From Streptomyces sp. A012304 (GTDB lineage: Bacteria; Actinomycetota; Actinomycetes; Streptomycetales; Streptomycetaceae), in contig NZ_BQUN01000043.1 of NCBI RefSeq assembly GCF_026008495.1, forward strand, positions 1 to 45,780: a DNA stretch of 45,780 nt, in the 5' to 3' direction. Each line of letters starts with the position of its first letter. Position 1 is the stretch's first letter. The notes under the pieces were generated by a model. That model was not told where the DNA came from and did not search any database. It saw nothing but the letters and a program-made list of their open reading frames with translations. Position numbers and translations under genes: made by a program. Positions 33,624 to 40,930 of the stretch are shown here, piece after piece.

Positions 33624-34666
33624 GGGCGGTCCGGCGGGGTCGGGGACAGGACGGCGACGGTGGTGTCGTCACGCACCGGGCGCGCGGGACTGCTGGTGTC
33701 GCGCACGGTCACGGCGGCCGTGACCGCCGGGTCGGACCCCGGCAGCCGGGGGTCGGCGGGCGGCACCCAGCGGCTGGGCAGACCGTCGCTGTGCAGCACC
33801 AGCAGACGGTCCGGCCCCCACGGCAGCACGGTCTCGGGAAGCGAGGCGGGCCGGTGCACGCCCACTATGCCGGGCCGCGACAGCAGATGACGCCAGGAGT
33901 CGCCCTCGCGCAGCCGCGCCCCCACGTTCCCCACCCCGATGAACAGCAGCTGTTCGGCCCGTATGTCGAGCTGCGCCAGCGCGACCGCCGCGCCCCGGGT
34001 GCCGCGCAGCACGCCGTCCAGACGGCGCAGGATGTCGGCGGGCCGCAGCCGCGCCGAGCGGTGCACCTCCTCGACGGCCGCGGTCGAGGCACGGGCCGCC
34101 TCCGGGCCGTGGCCGAGGCCGTCGGCCAGCATCAGCGTCATCCGGTCCTCGGCGCGGACCCAGGTCCACACGTCCCCGGAGACGTCGGCGCCCGCGAACG
34201 GGATGTTCACCCCGCCGGCCCGCGCGGGCGCCGGAGCCGCCGGACCGGCCGACCCGGGCGCGCCGACGCGGGCCAGGGCGACCGTGCCGCGCCCGGGCAC
34301 GCTGTGCAGGCCGAAGTCGTCGGCGACCCGCCGGCAGGTGCCGAGCCCGGCGCCGAGCGAGCCGGCCGTGGAGAACCCGTCGCCCAGCGCGGCCGTGACG
34401 TCGGCCATGCCCGGACCGTGGTCGACGGCGGCGATCTGCACCACCGGCGGCCCCGGCCGCCCGGACGGCGGGGCGACCGCCTCCACCAGGAGCTGGCCGC
34501 CGCGCGCGTGCTTGAGGAGGTTGGTGGCCAGTTCCGTCGCCACCAGCGCGGCGGCCGCCGTACGCGACGCGTCGAGGCCCGCGAGCGCCGCGGCCTCCTC
34601 CGCGGCCACGCGCGCGTCGCGCACCCGCGTCGAGTCGTGCACCGGGACGTCCCACACGCGCGGCAT
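33620..34666 (-). CDS. RsbT-RsbX fusion: GHKL kinase joined to SpoIIE/PP2C-like phosphatase
   Basis: 348 residues. Residues about 1-140 are an RsbT-type ATPase (LVATELATNLLKHARGG, VDHGPGM, GSLGAGLGTCRRVAD). After a short Ala/Pro linker, residues 150-348 are an RsbX-type phosphatase (MLADGLGHGPEAA, LLVLHSDGLPSRW, RDDTTVAVL). In Bacillus RsbT phosphorylates RsbS/RsbR and RsbX reverses it; here both opposing activities are in one chain. Overlaps: TGATG with the upstream rsbT and ATGA with the downstream phosphatase gene. Confidence 0.9.
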   Translation of the reverse strand: MPRVWDVPVHDSTRVRDARVAAEEAAALAGLDASRTAAAALVATELATNLLKHARGGQLLVEAVAPPSGRPGPPVVQIAAVDHGPGMADVTAALGDGFSTAGSLGAGLGTCRRVADDFGLHSVPGRGTVALARVGAPGSAGPAAPAPARAGGVNIPFAGADVSGDVWTWVRAEDRMTLMLADGLGHGPEAARASTAAVEEVHRSARLRPADILRRLDGVLRGTRGAAVALAQLDIRAEQLLFIGVGNVGARLREGDSWRHLLSRPGIVGVHRPASLPETVLPWGPDRLLVLHSDGLPSRWVPPADPRLPGSDPAVTAAVTVRDTSSPARPVRDDTTVAVLSPTPPDRP

Positions 34667-35109
34667 CAGGACTCCTCACGCTGGCGGGGCGGCCGGGCCG
34701 CCCACGAGGTCACCCGGACCGTCGTCCCCTGCCCGGGCGTGCTGTCGATGACGAAGTCGTGCACCAGCCGCCGGGCCCCGCCCAGCCCCATCCCCAGCCC
34801 GTCGCCGGAGGTGTAGCCGTCGCACAGCGCCTGCTCCACGTCGGCGATGCCCGGCCCCTGGTTGGTGAAGGTCAGCCGCAGCCCCTGCGTCCGTCCCTCG
34901 GACACGCGCGCGGTCTCCACCTCCCCGCCGCCGCCGTACACGAGTGTGTTGCGGGCCAGTTCGCTGGCCGCGGTGACCAGCTTCGTCTGCTCCACCAGGC
35001 CGAACCCGAGGGCGGCGGCCGCCTGGCGCACATGCTGGCGCACCCACACCAGGTCCAGCTCGGAGCGGATCGGCAGGCGGGCCTCGACGCCCGCGGCCGT
35101 CCCGCTCAC
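34666..35109 (-). CDS. rsbT: RsbT-type switch kinase
   Basis: 147 residues, single GHKL ATPase: TAASELARNTLVYGGGG (N box), TNQGPGIAD (G1), GLGMGLGGARRLV (G2) and GQGTTVRV. The pattern closely resembles RsbT, which phosphorylates the STAS proteins RsbR and RsbS and, once freed, activates the RsbU-type phosphatase. GTG 35109 overlaps the rsbS stop (GTGA). It is followed by a second RsbT domain in the fusion gene, so the operon has two RsbT units. Confidence 0.92.
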   Translation of the reverse strand: MSGTAAGVEARLPIRSELDLVWVRQHVRQAAAALGFGLVEQTKLVTAASELARNTLVYGGGGEVETARVSEGRTQGLRLTFTNQGPGIADVEQALCDGYTSGDGLGMGLGGARRLVHDFVIDSTPGQGTTVRVTSWAARPPRQREES

Positions 35110-35522
35110 CGCGGCTCCCGGCGTGGGCCGCGGGGGGTCGTGTCCGGCTGTCCGAGGAGTCGCAGGGCCGCCTCGGTGCTCAGCGCGGTCCGCAGCCCCG
35201 GCAGCGTCAGCCCCAGCTCCACCAGGGTGATCGCCACCGCCGGCCGCATGCCGGCCACCACGGTCTGCGCGGCCAGCAGCCGGGCGTTCGCCGCGATCTC
35301 GGCCAGCACACGTCCGAGGAAGGAGTCCACGATCTCCACCCCGGAGATGTCGATGACCACCCCGGTGACCCGGCTGTGGGCGATCGCCTCCACGATGTCC
35401 TGCTGGAGCTGTTCCGCCGTGCCGTCGTGCAGGTCGCCCTGCAAGGTGACCAGCAGCACCTCGCCCAGCCTGAGCACCGGCACGGGAGCGGCCCCGCCGG
35501 TGAAGGAGAAGTCGTCGTTCAC
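35106..35522 (-). CDS. rsbS: RsbS-type stressosome STAS protein
   Basis: 138 residues, one STAS domain. GVVIDISGVEIVDSFLGRVLAEIA contains the Ser phosphorylated in RsbS of Bacillus, and VVAGMRPAVAITLVELGL is the RsbS/RsbR-specific helix. A Pro/Arg-rich tail follows. GTG 35522 overlaps the rsbR stop (GTGA). It should form the core of the megadalton stressosome with RsbR and bind RsbT until stress. Confidence 0.92.
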   Translation of the reverse strand: MNDDFSFTGGAAPVPVLRLGEVLLVTLQGDLHDGTAEQLQQDIVEAIAHSRVTGVVIDISGVEIVDSFLGRVLAEIAANARLLAAQTVVAGMRPAVAITLVELGLTLPGLRTALSTEAALRLLGQPDTTPRGPRREPR

Positions 35523-36418
35523 CGTGGACCCGCACCGCCGGGCGTCGCCTGGACGATGTCGGTGCCCAGCCCCTGGAGGGCGTACGCCAGGGCGTCGGCG
35601 AGGCCGGCCCGGGTGACCACGGTGCCCAGGTCCAGACCGAGGTGCACGATGGTCTGCGCGATCGCCGGCCGGATGCCCGAGACGACGCACTCCGCGCCCA
35701 TCAGCCGGACGGCCGCGACGGTCTTCATCAGGTGCTGCGCGACCAGCGAGTCGACGGTCGGCACGCCGGTGATGTCCAGGATCGCGTACTGGGCCTGCTG
35801 GTCGACGACCGCCTGGAGCAGCGTCTCCATCACGACCTGGCTGCGGGCGCTGTCGAGGGTCCCGATGAGCGGCACCGCGACGACGCCGTCCCACAGTTTG
35901 ATGACGGGTGTGGCGACCTCCAGCAGCTGCATCTGCTGCCGGTCGATGAGGGCCTGCACCTCGCTCAGCGCGGTCTCCATGACCACCAGCCGCAGGGTGC
36001 CCATCAGGACCGCCAGCGTCGTCGTGCACTCCCTGACGTGATCGGGCGGCGCGTCCGGCAGGTCGGCGACCAGCAGGTTGACCACGGGCGCCCGCAGGGC
36101 GTCCACCTCGCTGGAGACCTGAGCGGTGCTCAGACCGGAACGGGAGCGGGCGGCCGTCATCCGGGCCAACTGCTCGCGCACCACGGTGAATCCGGCGCTG
36201 TCGGAGTCCTCCACCCGTCCGGAGGCGGCGACTTGGGCGAGGGCGTCCACGACGCTGCGGCCCGCCTCCACCGCCTCGTCCCGCGAGACGGTGAACACCG
36301 AGCGGAACAGGGGGTCGTCGGCCCACCGCTGGGCGATCTGCTCACGACGGCGGCTCAGGAAGGCCCCGACCTCGTCCGTCGGTGCTGTGGGCTGCGCGGC
36401 CGCTTCGTGCTCCGGCAC
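35519..36418 (-). CDS. rsbR: RsbR-type stressosome protein
   Basis: 299 residues. The N-terminal half (about 25-165) is a helical RsbRD-like sensory region without visible PAS, heme or flavin motifs. The C-terminal STAS domain at about 180-295 contains AILDITGVPTVDSLVAQHL with the conserved phosphorylatable Thr, and GIRPAIAQTIVHLGLDL. I chose GTG 36418 because GGAGGA lies nine bases before it; upstream GTG 36427 abuts that site. First gene of the five-gene coupled unit. The stress signal is unknown. Confidence 0.9.
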   Translation of the reverse strand: MPEHEAAAQPTAPTDEVGAFLSRRREQIAQRWADDPLFRSVFTVSRDEAVEAGRSVVDALAQVAASGRVEDSDSAGFTVVREQLARMTAARSRSGLSTAQVSSEVDALRAPVVNLLVADLPDAPPDHVRECTTTLAVLMGTLRLVVMETALSEVQALIDRQQMQLLEVATPVIKLWDGVVAVPLIGTLDSARSQVVMETLLQAVVDQQAQYAILDITGVPTVDSLVAQHLMKTVAAVRLMGAECVVSGIRPAIAQTIVHLGLDLGTVVTRAGLADALAYALQGLGTDIVQATPGGAGPR

Positions 36419-36481
36419 TGCTTTCACTCCTCCATCTGCGTCCTGCGCCGTGACCCCGCCGCGGGTGGCGGGACGGCTCTG

Positions 36482-36695
36482 TGACCCTTGCCGGTCGACA
36501 ACCCTAACCACGGGCCGATCTCGGACGACACCCCGCTTCGCACGGGCAACCCGCTCGTGCGGCCGCCTGGGGACGGGTGTCCGAAGCGGCGACCGGTGTT
36601 CGACTCCCGGCCTCCCGGACCGGCGTTCCGGGGCTGAGTCTGCCCGCGGGCGGCTGGGCCGTGAGGAACGCACGGTTGTCGAACGGCAAGTGTCA
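36482..36695. repeat. 22-bp inverted repeat pair flanking the rsbR upstream region
   Basis: The sequence starting GGTTGTCGA at 36674-36695 (plus) recurs in inverted orientation at 36503-36482 (minus) with 20 of 22 positions identical (shared GGTTGTCGA, CGGCAAG and GTCA). The 333-base interval between rsbR and the STAS gene shows nothing else; no GGGTA(C/T) promoter is present, only GGGTCA within the left copy. Confidence 0.65.
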
Positions 36696-36751
36696 GGCCG
36701 CCGCCGGCGGCCCCTCCGCGTCGTCCCCGCGGGGCGCGGCGAAGGCGCCGG

Positions 36752-37144
36752 TCAGGCCTCCTCGTCCTGCGGCGCCCGCTGCGGACGGTCGATGAGCGCC
36801 AGGGCCTCGTCGACCTTCTCGGAGACCGGCACGGTGATGCTGACTCCGGTGAGGTCGAGGACCCGGCGCACGGCGGGCGTCGGATTGATGACGTGCACGC
36901 TGCCGGGCAGACCACGGGCCTCCTGATACACCCGCAGGATGATGTTCATACCGGAGGAGTCCATGAAGGGCACCGCCGAGAGGTCCAGGAGGAAGTGCCG
37001 CCTGCCGTGATGGAGCTGGTTCGCCAGATGGGCCTGGAACTCGGTCGCGGTGTCGAGGTCCAGATGACCCTCGACCGTGACGAGGGCCACGTCCTCACGG
37101 GGCAGGGTGACCTCGACGGACAGCGGGTTCTGGGCGATGGACAC
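36752..37144 (-). CDS. STAS-domain anti-anti-sigma factor (RsbV/SpoIIAA-like)
   Basis: 130 residues. LVTVEGHLDLDTATEFQAHL and FLLDLSAVPFMDSSGMNIILR, with the phosphorylatable Ser in the DSSG motif, identify an RsbV/SpoIIAA-type antagonist that binds and sequesters an RsbW-type anti-sigma kinase when dephosphorylated. GTG 37144 has GGAGG five bases upstream. It is the natural substrate for the PP2C phosphatase encoded in the adjacent rsb unit. A SigB-type promoter (37299-37323) suggests positive feedback. Confidence 0.9.
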   Translation of the reverse strand: MSIAQNPLSVEVTLPREDVALVTVEGHLDLDTATEFQAHLANQLHHGRRHFLLDLSAVPFMDSSGMNIILRVYQEARGLPGSVHVINPTPAVRRVLDLTGVSITVPVSEKVDEALALIDRPQRAPQDEEA

Positions 37145-37298
37145 GGATACCTCCGAAGACTGACGGTCCGGGCTGCGTTCCCCGGCGGGCGGCTGCGGCG
37201 GGAGGCGGGAGCGGCTCAACGCGGGGGCGTCCGACCGGCCCCGATCCTGCGACGCCCCCTTTCACCTGCGGTTCCCGGCCTCGCGCCGCGCCCCCCGG

Positions 37299-37323
37299 AT
37301 ACCCCCCGACCCGCACTCCATGC
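37299..37323 (-). promoter_or_regulatory. SigB-type promoter for the STAS gene
   Basis: Reading leftwards: GCAT (37323-37320), 15 bases, GGGTAT (37304-37299). Exact fit to GNNT-N14-16-GGGTA(C/T). It would give a leader of about 150 bases before GTG 37144. Confidence 0.6.
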
Positions 37324-37474
37324 ACACCGGCCCCGGGCCGTCGCGGCGCGGGCGGAGCAGCCCGCGGTCCACGCGCCCCGAGGCTCGGCCGGCCGGCGGC
37401 CTGACACGGACGCAACTCCCCGGCCGATCACGCCAGTTCGACCCGTCGGCGCCATACGTGGAAGGCCCTGGGCC

Positions 37475-37499
37475 GCATGCGGGCGTGGCGGCAGGGTAT
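37475..37499 (+). promoter_or_regulatory. SigB-type promoter for the PRC-barrel gene
   Basis: GCAT (37475-37478), 15 bases, GGGTAT (37494-37499), the same -35, spacing and -10 as the divergent promoter at 37299-37323. The GTG start is 29 bases downstream. The remainder of the 384-base divergent region shows no other feature. Confidence 0.62.
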
Positions 37500-37528
37500 G
37501 CGTGCTGGGGACGGGAGAAGGGAGCAGC

Positions 37529-37900
37529 GTGACCACCGACGGAATCTGGTCCTACGCGCCGCACAGCGGACACGCCGAAGGGCAGGACCTGACGGGGTAC
37601 ACGGTCGTGGCGGCGGACCGCACCATCGGCCATGTCGAACGCGAGGCCGGTCACCACGGGATGCGGCACCTGGTCGTCGACACCGGCGTCTGGCTGTTCG
37701 GTCGCAGTGCCGTCGTCCCGGTGGGTGTCGTCACCGCCGTCGACGTGGCGGACCGCAAGGTGTCCCTGAGCTGCACCGGCGACGAGGTCAAGGAGGCCCC
37801 CCGGTTCCGCACCGACAGCGAGACGAGGGACCCGGCGTACCTCACGGCCGTCGGCGAGCACTACCGCCGGCTCATCCCTGGCGGGACCACGACGGCCTGA
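37529..37900 (+). CDS. PRC-barrel domain protein
   Basis: 123 residues. GYTVVAADRTIGHVEREAGHHGMRHLVVDTGVWLFGRSAVVPVGVVTAVDVADRKVSLSC is spread over the six strands of a PRC barrel; a charged helical tail (ETRDPAYLTAVGEHYRRL) follows. PRC-barrel proteins are small scaffolds, some induced by stress or dryness. GTG 37529 with AAGGGAG upstream and a SigB-type promoter. Divergent from the STAS gene. Confidence 0.87.
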   Translation: MTTDGIWSYAPHSGHAEGQDLTGYTVVAADRTIGHVEREAGHHGMRHLVVDTGVWLFGRSAVVPVGVVTAVDVADRKVSLSCTGDEVKEAPRFRTDSETRDPAYLTAVGEHYRRLIPGGTTTA

Positions 37901-37940
37901 GCGGCCGGCCGCGGTCACCGGAGCGGCCTGGGACGGGGCG

Positions 37941-38375
37941 TCACCAGGGCAGGAAGACGTGCACCTCCTTGCCGTCGTCGTGCCGGACCACGCTGACCTG
38001 GGTGCACAAAGTGTGGATCAGGTGCCAGCCGATGCCCCCGCCCCCGCTGTCGGGGCGGAAGGGGCGCGGTGACGGCACCGTGGTGCTGGTGTCGTGCAGC
38101 GTGACGTGCACCCCGTCGAAAGTGGGCCGCAGACGCAGCTCGAAGGGGCCCGGCGCGTACTGGACCGCGTTGGAGGACAGCTCCGTGACGATCAGCACGA
38201 TGTCGTGCCAGCACTCCGGAGCAGAGGGCGGTGACGCCCGGGTGAGGTCGCGGAGGAACTCCTCCGCGGCCAGGCGCGCACCCGTCACATCCTGCGGTTC
38301 GCCCGCGAACCGGGCGGTGCGGCTCGGAATCGCCCAGGAGGCCAGTGAGTCGTTACCACGGGGCTCGGTTGCCAT
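37941..38375 (-). CDS. Anti-sigma-type GHKL ATPase
   Basis: 144 residues, one HATPase domain: VLIVTELSSNAVQYAPG (N box), HDTSTTVPSP (G1 with D) and DSGGGGIGWHLIHTLCT (G2). Resembles RsbW-like orphan regulators. ATG 38375 chosen; an in-frame GTG at 38435 would add 20 hydrophilic residues. Close to, but not in, the rsb unit, so it is a candidate kinase partner of the STAS protein at 36752. Confidence 0.83.
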   Translation of the reverse strand: MATEPRGNDSLASWAIPSRTARFAGEPQDVTGARLAAEEFLRDLTRASPPSAPECWHDIVLIVTELSSNAVQYAPGPFELRLRPTFDGVHVTLHDTSTTVPSPRPFRPDSGGGGIGWHLIHTLCTQVSVVRHDDGKEVHVFLPW

Positions 38376-38581
38376 GTCGTCGTGCGGCCCGCCTGGGCCG
38401 TCGTCCTTTCTCGTGCGGCTCTCTCGCGTCGCCACTCTCCAGGGTTCCCGGGGCCGCGCGGCCTACGCGTCCGGTCTGCCGAGGTCACAGGGCGGATACG
38501 CCGAGTAGTCGTCGAGTGACGGAAGGTGTCCGGGTCGGCCCGTACCGTCAAGGGCGGCGGGACGGGCCGCCGCCCCGCTCC

Positions 38582-40483
38582 TCACCGGAACACGTCGTCC
38601 GCGTCGTCCCAGCTCAGCACCTCGTCCGGGGTGCCCTGCCGCGGCAGCCGCGCCCGGGACTGGTACATGGCGTCGATCTCGGCCGCGTAGTGCGCCACGA
38701 TCGAGTCGCGGCGCAGCTTCATCGACGGCGTCAGCAACCCGTTGGCCTGGTCGAACGGCTCCGGCACCACGCGGAAGACCCGGATGGACTCCGAACGGGA
38801 CACCGCGCTGTTGGCCGCGGCCACCGCCCGCCCGATCTCCTCCCGCAGCGCGTTCTCCTCACGCATCTCCCGACTCGGTGTGTCGCCCTGGATGGACAGA
38901 CCGCCGCGCCAGTGCGTCAGGAAGTCGGGGTCCAGCGTGATCAGCGCGCCCACGCAGGGCCGGTTGTCGCCCACCACCACCGCCTGGTGGACCAGCGGAT
39001 GCAACCGCAGCCGCTGCTCCAGACCGTACGGCGCCACGCTCTTGCCGCTGCTGGTGATGATGACGTCCTTCTTGCGGCCCGTGAGGGTGAGGTAGCCGTC
39101 GGAGTCGAGGGACCCGAGGTCGCCCGTGGCCAGCCAGCCGCCCCGCAGCGCGGCCCGGGTGGCGGCGTCGTCGTTGACGTAGCCCTGGAACACCGACGGG
39201 CCGCGCACCAGGATCTCCCCGTCGTCCGCCACCTGGATCTCCGTGCCCGGCAGGGCCCGCCCGACGGTGCCCGACTTCTCCCGGCCCAGCGGCTGCATGG
39301 TCACACCGCCGCCGGTCTCCGTCAGCCCGTACCCGTCGTGCACGTAGATGCCGATGCCCTCGAAGAACAGGGACAGGTCACGGTGGAGCGGTGAGCCGCC
39401 CGAGGTGGCGCGGTGCACCCGCCCGCCCAGGGAGGCCCGCAGCTTGCGGTACACCGTGCGCTCGAACAGGGCGTGCTGGAGCCGCAGGTCGAAACCGGGC
39501 CCCGACCCCCGGCCCAGCCGCCGGCGTTCGACGGCCGCCGCGAAGTCCCGGGCCGTCTCCGCGGCCCGCTCGAACAGCGCGCCCCGGCCCGCCTCCTGGG
39601 CCGCGCGCAGGAAGTTCTTGTAGATCTTCTCGAACACCGACGGCACCGCGTAGAGGTACGTCGGCCGGAAGGACCGCAGGGCCTCGGCGAGCGCGGTCGC
39701 CCCGAGGTCGGGCTGATGGCCCATGAGGATGCCGCCCCGCAGGCACAGGCCCTGGATCATCAGGCCGTACACATGGGAGAACGGCAGGAAGGCGAGGACC
39801 GACGGCTGCTGTCCGGGCGGAGCGGCCGTGTGGCCCCAGCCGGCCAGCAGGGTGTCACAGGGGGAGGCCAGGCTGCGGTGGCTCAGGGCGCAGCCCAGCG
39901 GCCGGCCCGAGGTGCCCGAGGTGTAGGCGATCACCGCGGTCGAGTCCGGCAGCACGATCCGGCGCAGCGAGTCCACCGTGGTGACCGGCACCGACTCGCC
40001 GAGGTGCGCGAGGTCCTCCAGCGCCCCGGCGTCCAGCTGCCAGACGTGCCGCAGCGCCGGCAGGCTCGCGCACACCGAGCCGACCGTCATGACGCTCTGC
40101 TCGTCCTCCACGACCACGCCCACACAGCCCGAGTCCCGCAGGATCCACTCGACCTGGTCGCGCGAGGACGTCGGATAGACGGGGACCACCTCGGCGCCCA
40201 CCGCCCACAGCGCGTAGCACAGGACGGTCCACTCGTAGCGGGTGCGTGCCATGATCGCCACCCGGTGACCGGGCGAGACCCCGGACGCCACCAGCCCCTT
40301 GGCGAGATCGACGACCTCGTCGCGCAGCTCGACGGCCGTCACCTCCTCCCAGGCGCCGGAGCCGGCGCTCCGACGGGCGAGGGCCGGACGGGTGGGGGTG
40401 CGGGCGGCTGTCTCGAAGACGCTGTCGGCGAGCCCTCCGGTCAGGGGCGATGCGGCTGGGGGAGCGAAGGCGACATCGCGCAT
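38582..40483 (-). CDS. Long-chain acyl-CoA ligase-like AMP-binding enzyme
   Basis: 633 residues, FadD15-type. AMP-binding motifs: YTSGTSGRPLG (P-loop), GYGLTETGGG, ATGDLG, GRKKDVIITSSGKSVAP and a C-terminal SMKLRRDSI. Oddly the P-loop Lys of the consensus (RPKG) is Leu here, while the catalytic C-terminal Lys is kept. Expected reaction: fatty acid + ATP + CoA to acyl-CoA. ATG 40483 with AGGAGC upstream. No operon partner. Confidence 0.9.
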   Translation of the reverse strand: MRDVAFAPPAASPLTGGLADSVFETAARTPTRPALARRSAGSGAWEEVTAVELRDEVVDLAKGLVASGVSPGHRVAIMARTRYEWTVLCYALWAVGAEVVPVYPTSSRDQVEWILRDSGCVGVVVEDEQSVMTVGSVCASLPALRHVWQLDAGALEDLAHLGESVPVTTVDSLRRIVLPDSTAVIAYTSGTSGRPLGCALSHRSLASPCDTLLAGWGHTAAPPGQQPSVLAFLPFSHVYGLMIQGLCLRGGILMGHQPDLGATALAEALRSFRPTYLYAVPSVFEKIYKNFLRAAQEAGRGALFERAAETARDFAAAVERRRLGRGSGPGFDLRLQHALFERTVYRKLRASLGGRVHRATSGGSPLHRDLSLFFEGIGIYVHDGYGLTETGGGVTMQPLGREKSGTVGRALPGTEIQVADDGEILVRGPSVFQGYVNDDAATRAALRGGWLATGDLGSLDSDGYLTLTGRKKDVIITSSGKSVAPYGLEQRLRLHPLVHQAVVVGDNRPCVGALITLDPDFLTHWRGGLSIQGDTPSREMREENALREEIGRAVAAANSAVSRSESIRVFRVVPEPFDQANGLLTPSMKLRRDSIVAHYAAEIDAMYQSRARLPRQGTPDEVLSWDDADDVFR

Positions 40484-40588
40484 GCGCTGCTCCTGACATG
40501 TACGGGGTGTGACTCCGCCGATGAGAACTGTTATCGACGGTGGTCGAATGTAGCCCAGGTGAGACCGGTTGGGGCCGCGAACGGTCAA

Positions 40589-40632
40589 GGAAGTCCGTGC
40601 CGATGATCTCGGAAGTCCGTGCGGATGATCTC
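40589..40632. repeat. Tandem 22-bp direct repeat upstream of DUF6480 gene
   Basis: Two adjacent copies, 40589-40610 and 40611-40632, identical except one base (GTGCC versus GTGCG); each contains GGAAGTCCGTGC and GATGATCTC. They end 44 bases before the ATG and could be a regulator-binding pair. Confidence 0.8.
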
Positions 40633-40676
40633 GGCGGGATTGTTGCGGTCCTCGGCGGGAGGGGGACTCGGGGGAC

Positions 40677-40910
40677 ATGAGCCACATCAACCCCGACCCC
40701 GAACCTGAACGCAGTACCGGTCTGGAACCGGGCGGCGGCGTTCCGCCCGGCGAGACCCCGCCGGCGGAGAGCAGCATGCCCGGGGCCGGACCTCAGGAGA
40801 CCCACAATCCTCCCAAGGGCTGGGCCAAGGGCCCGCTCACCCTGATCATCCTCCTCACCGTGCTGGTCGCGGCCTTCTTCCTGGTGTACGCCCTGGTCCT
40901 CCTGCTCTGA
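40677..40910 (+). CDS. DUF6480 small single-span membrane protein
   Basis: 77 residues. MSHINPDPEPERSTGLEPGG is the DUF6480 signature; a Pro-rich hydrophilic N-terminus is followed by GPLTLIILLTVLVAAFFLVYALVLLL, one membrane helix with almost no tail. Function unknown. A GGGAGGGGG stretch lies upstream of the ATG. Confidence 0.85.
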   Translation: MSHINPDPEPERSTGLEPGGGVPPGETPPAESSMPGAGPQETHNPPKGWAKGPLTLIILLTVLVAAFFLVYALVLLL

Positions 40911-40930
40911 GCGGGAGGGCGGGGGCTCAG
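40907..40930. terminator. Hairpin joining the stops of two convergent genes
   Basis: CTGAGC (40907-40912), twelve-base G-rich loop, GCTCAG (40925-40930). The stem contains both TGA stops (DUF6480 and YbdK-like gene). Confidence 0.4.

Noticed and set aside
36504..36689. Small minus-strand frame between STAS gene and rsbR
   Set aside because: TTG start, no ribosome-binding site, no similarity; lies between the inverted repeat copies.
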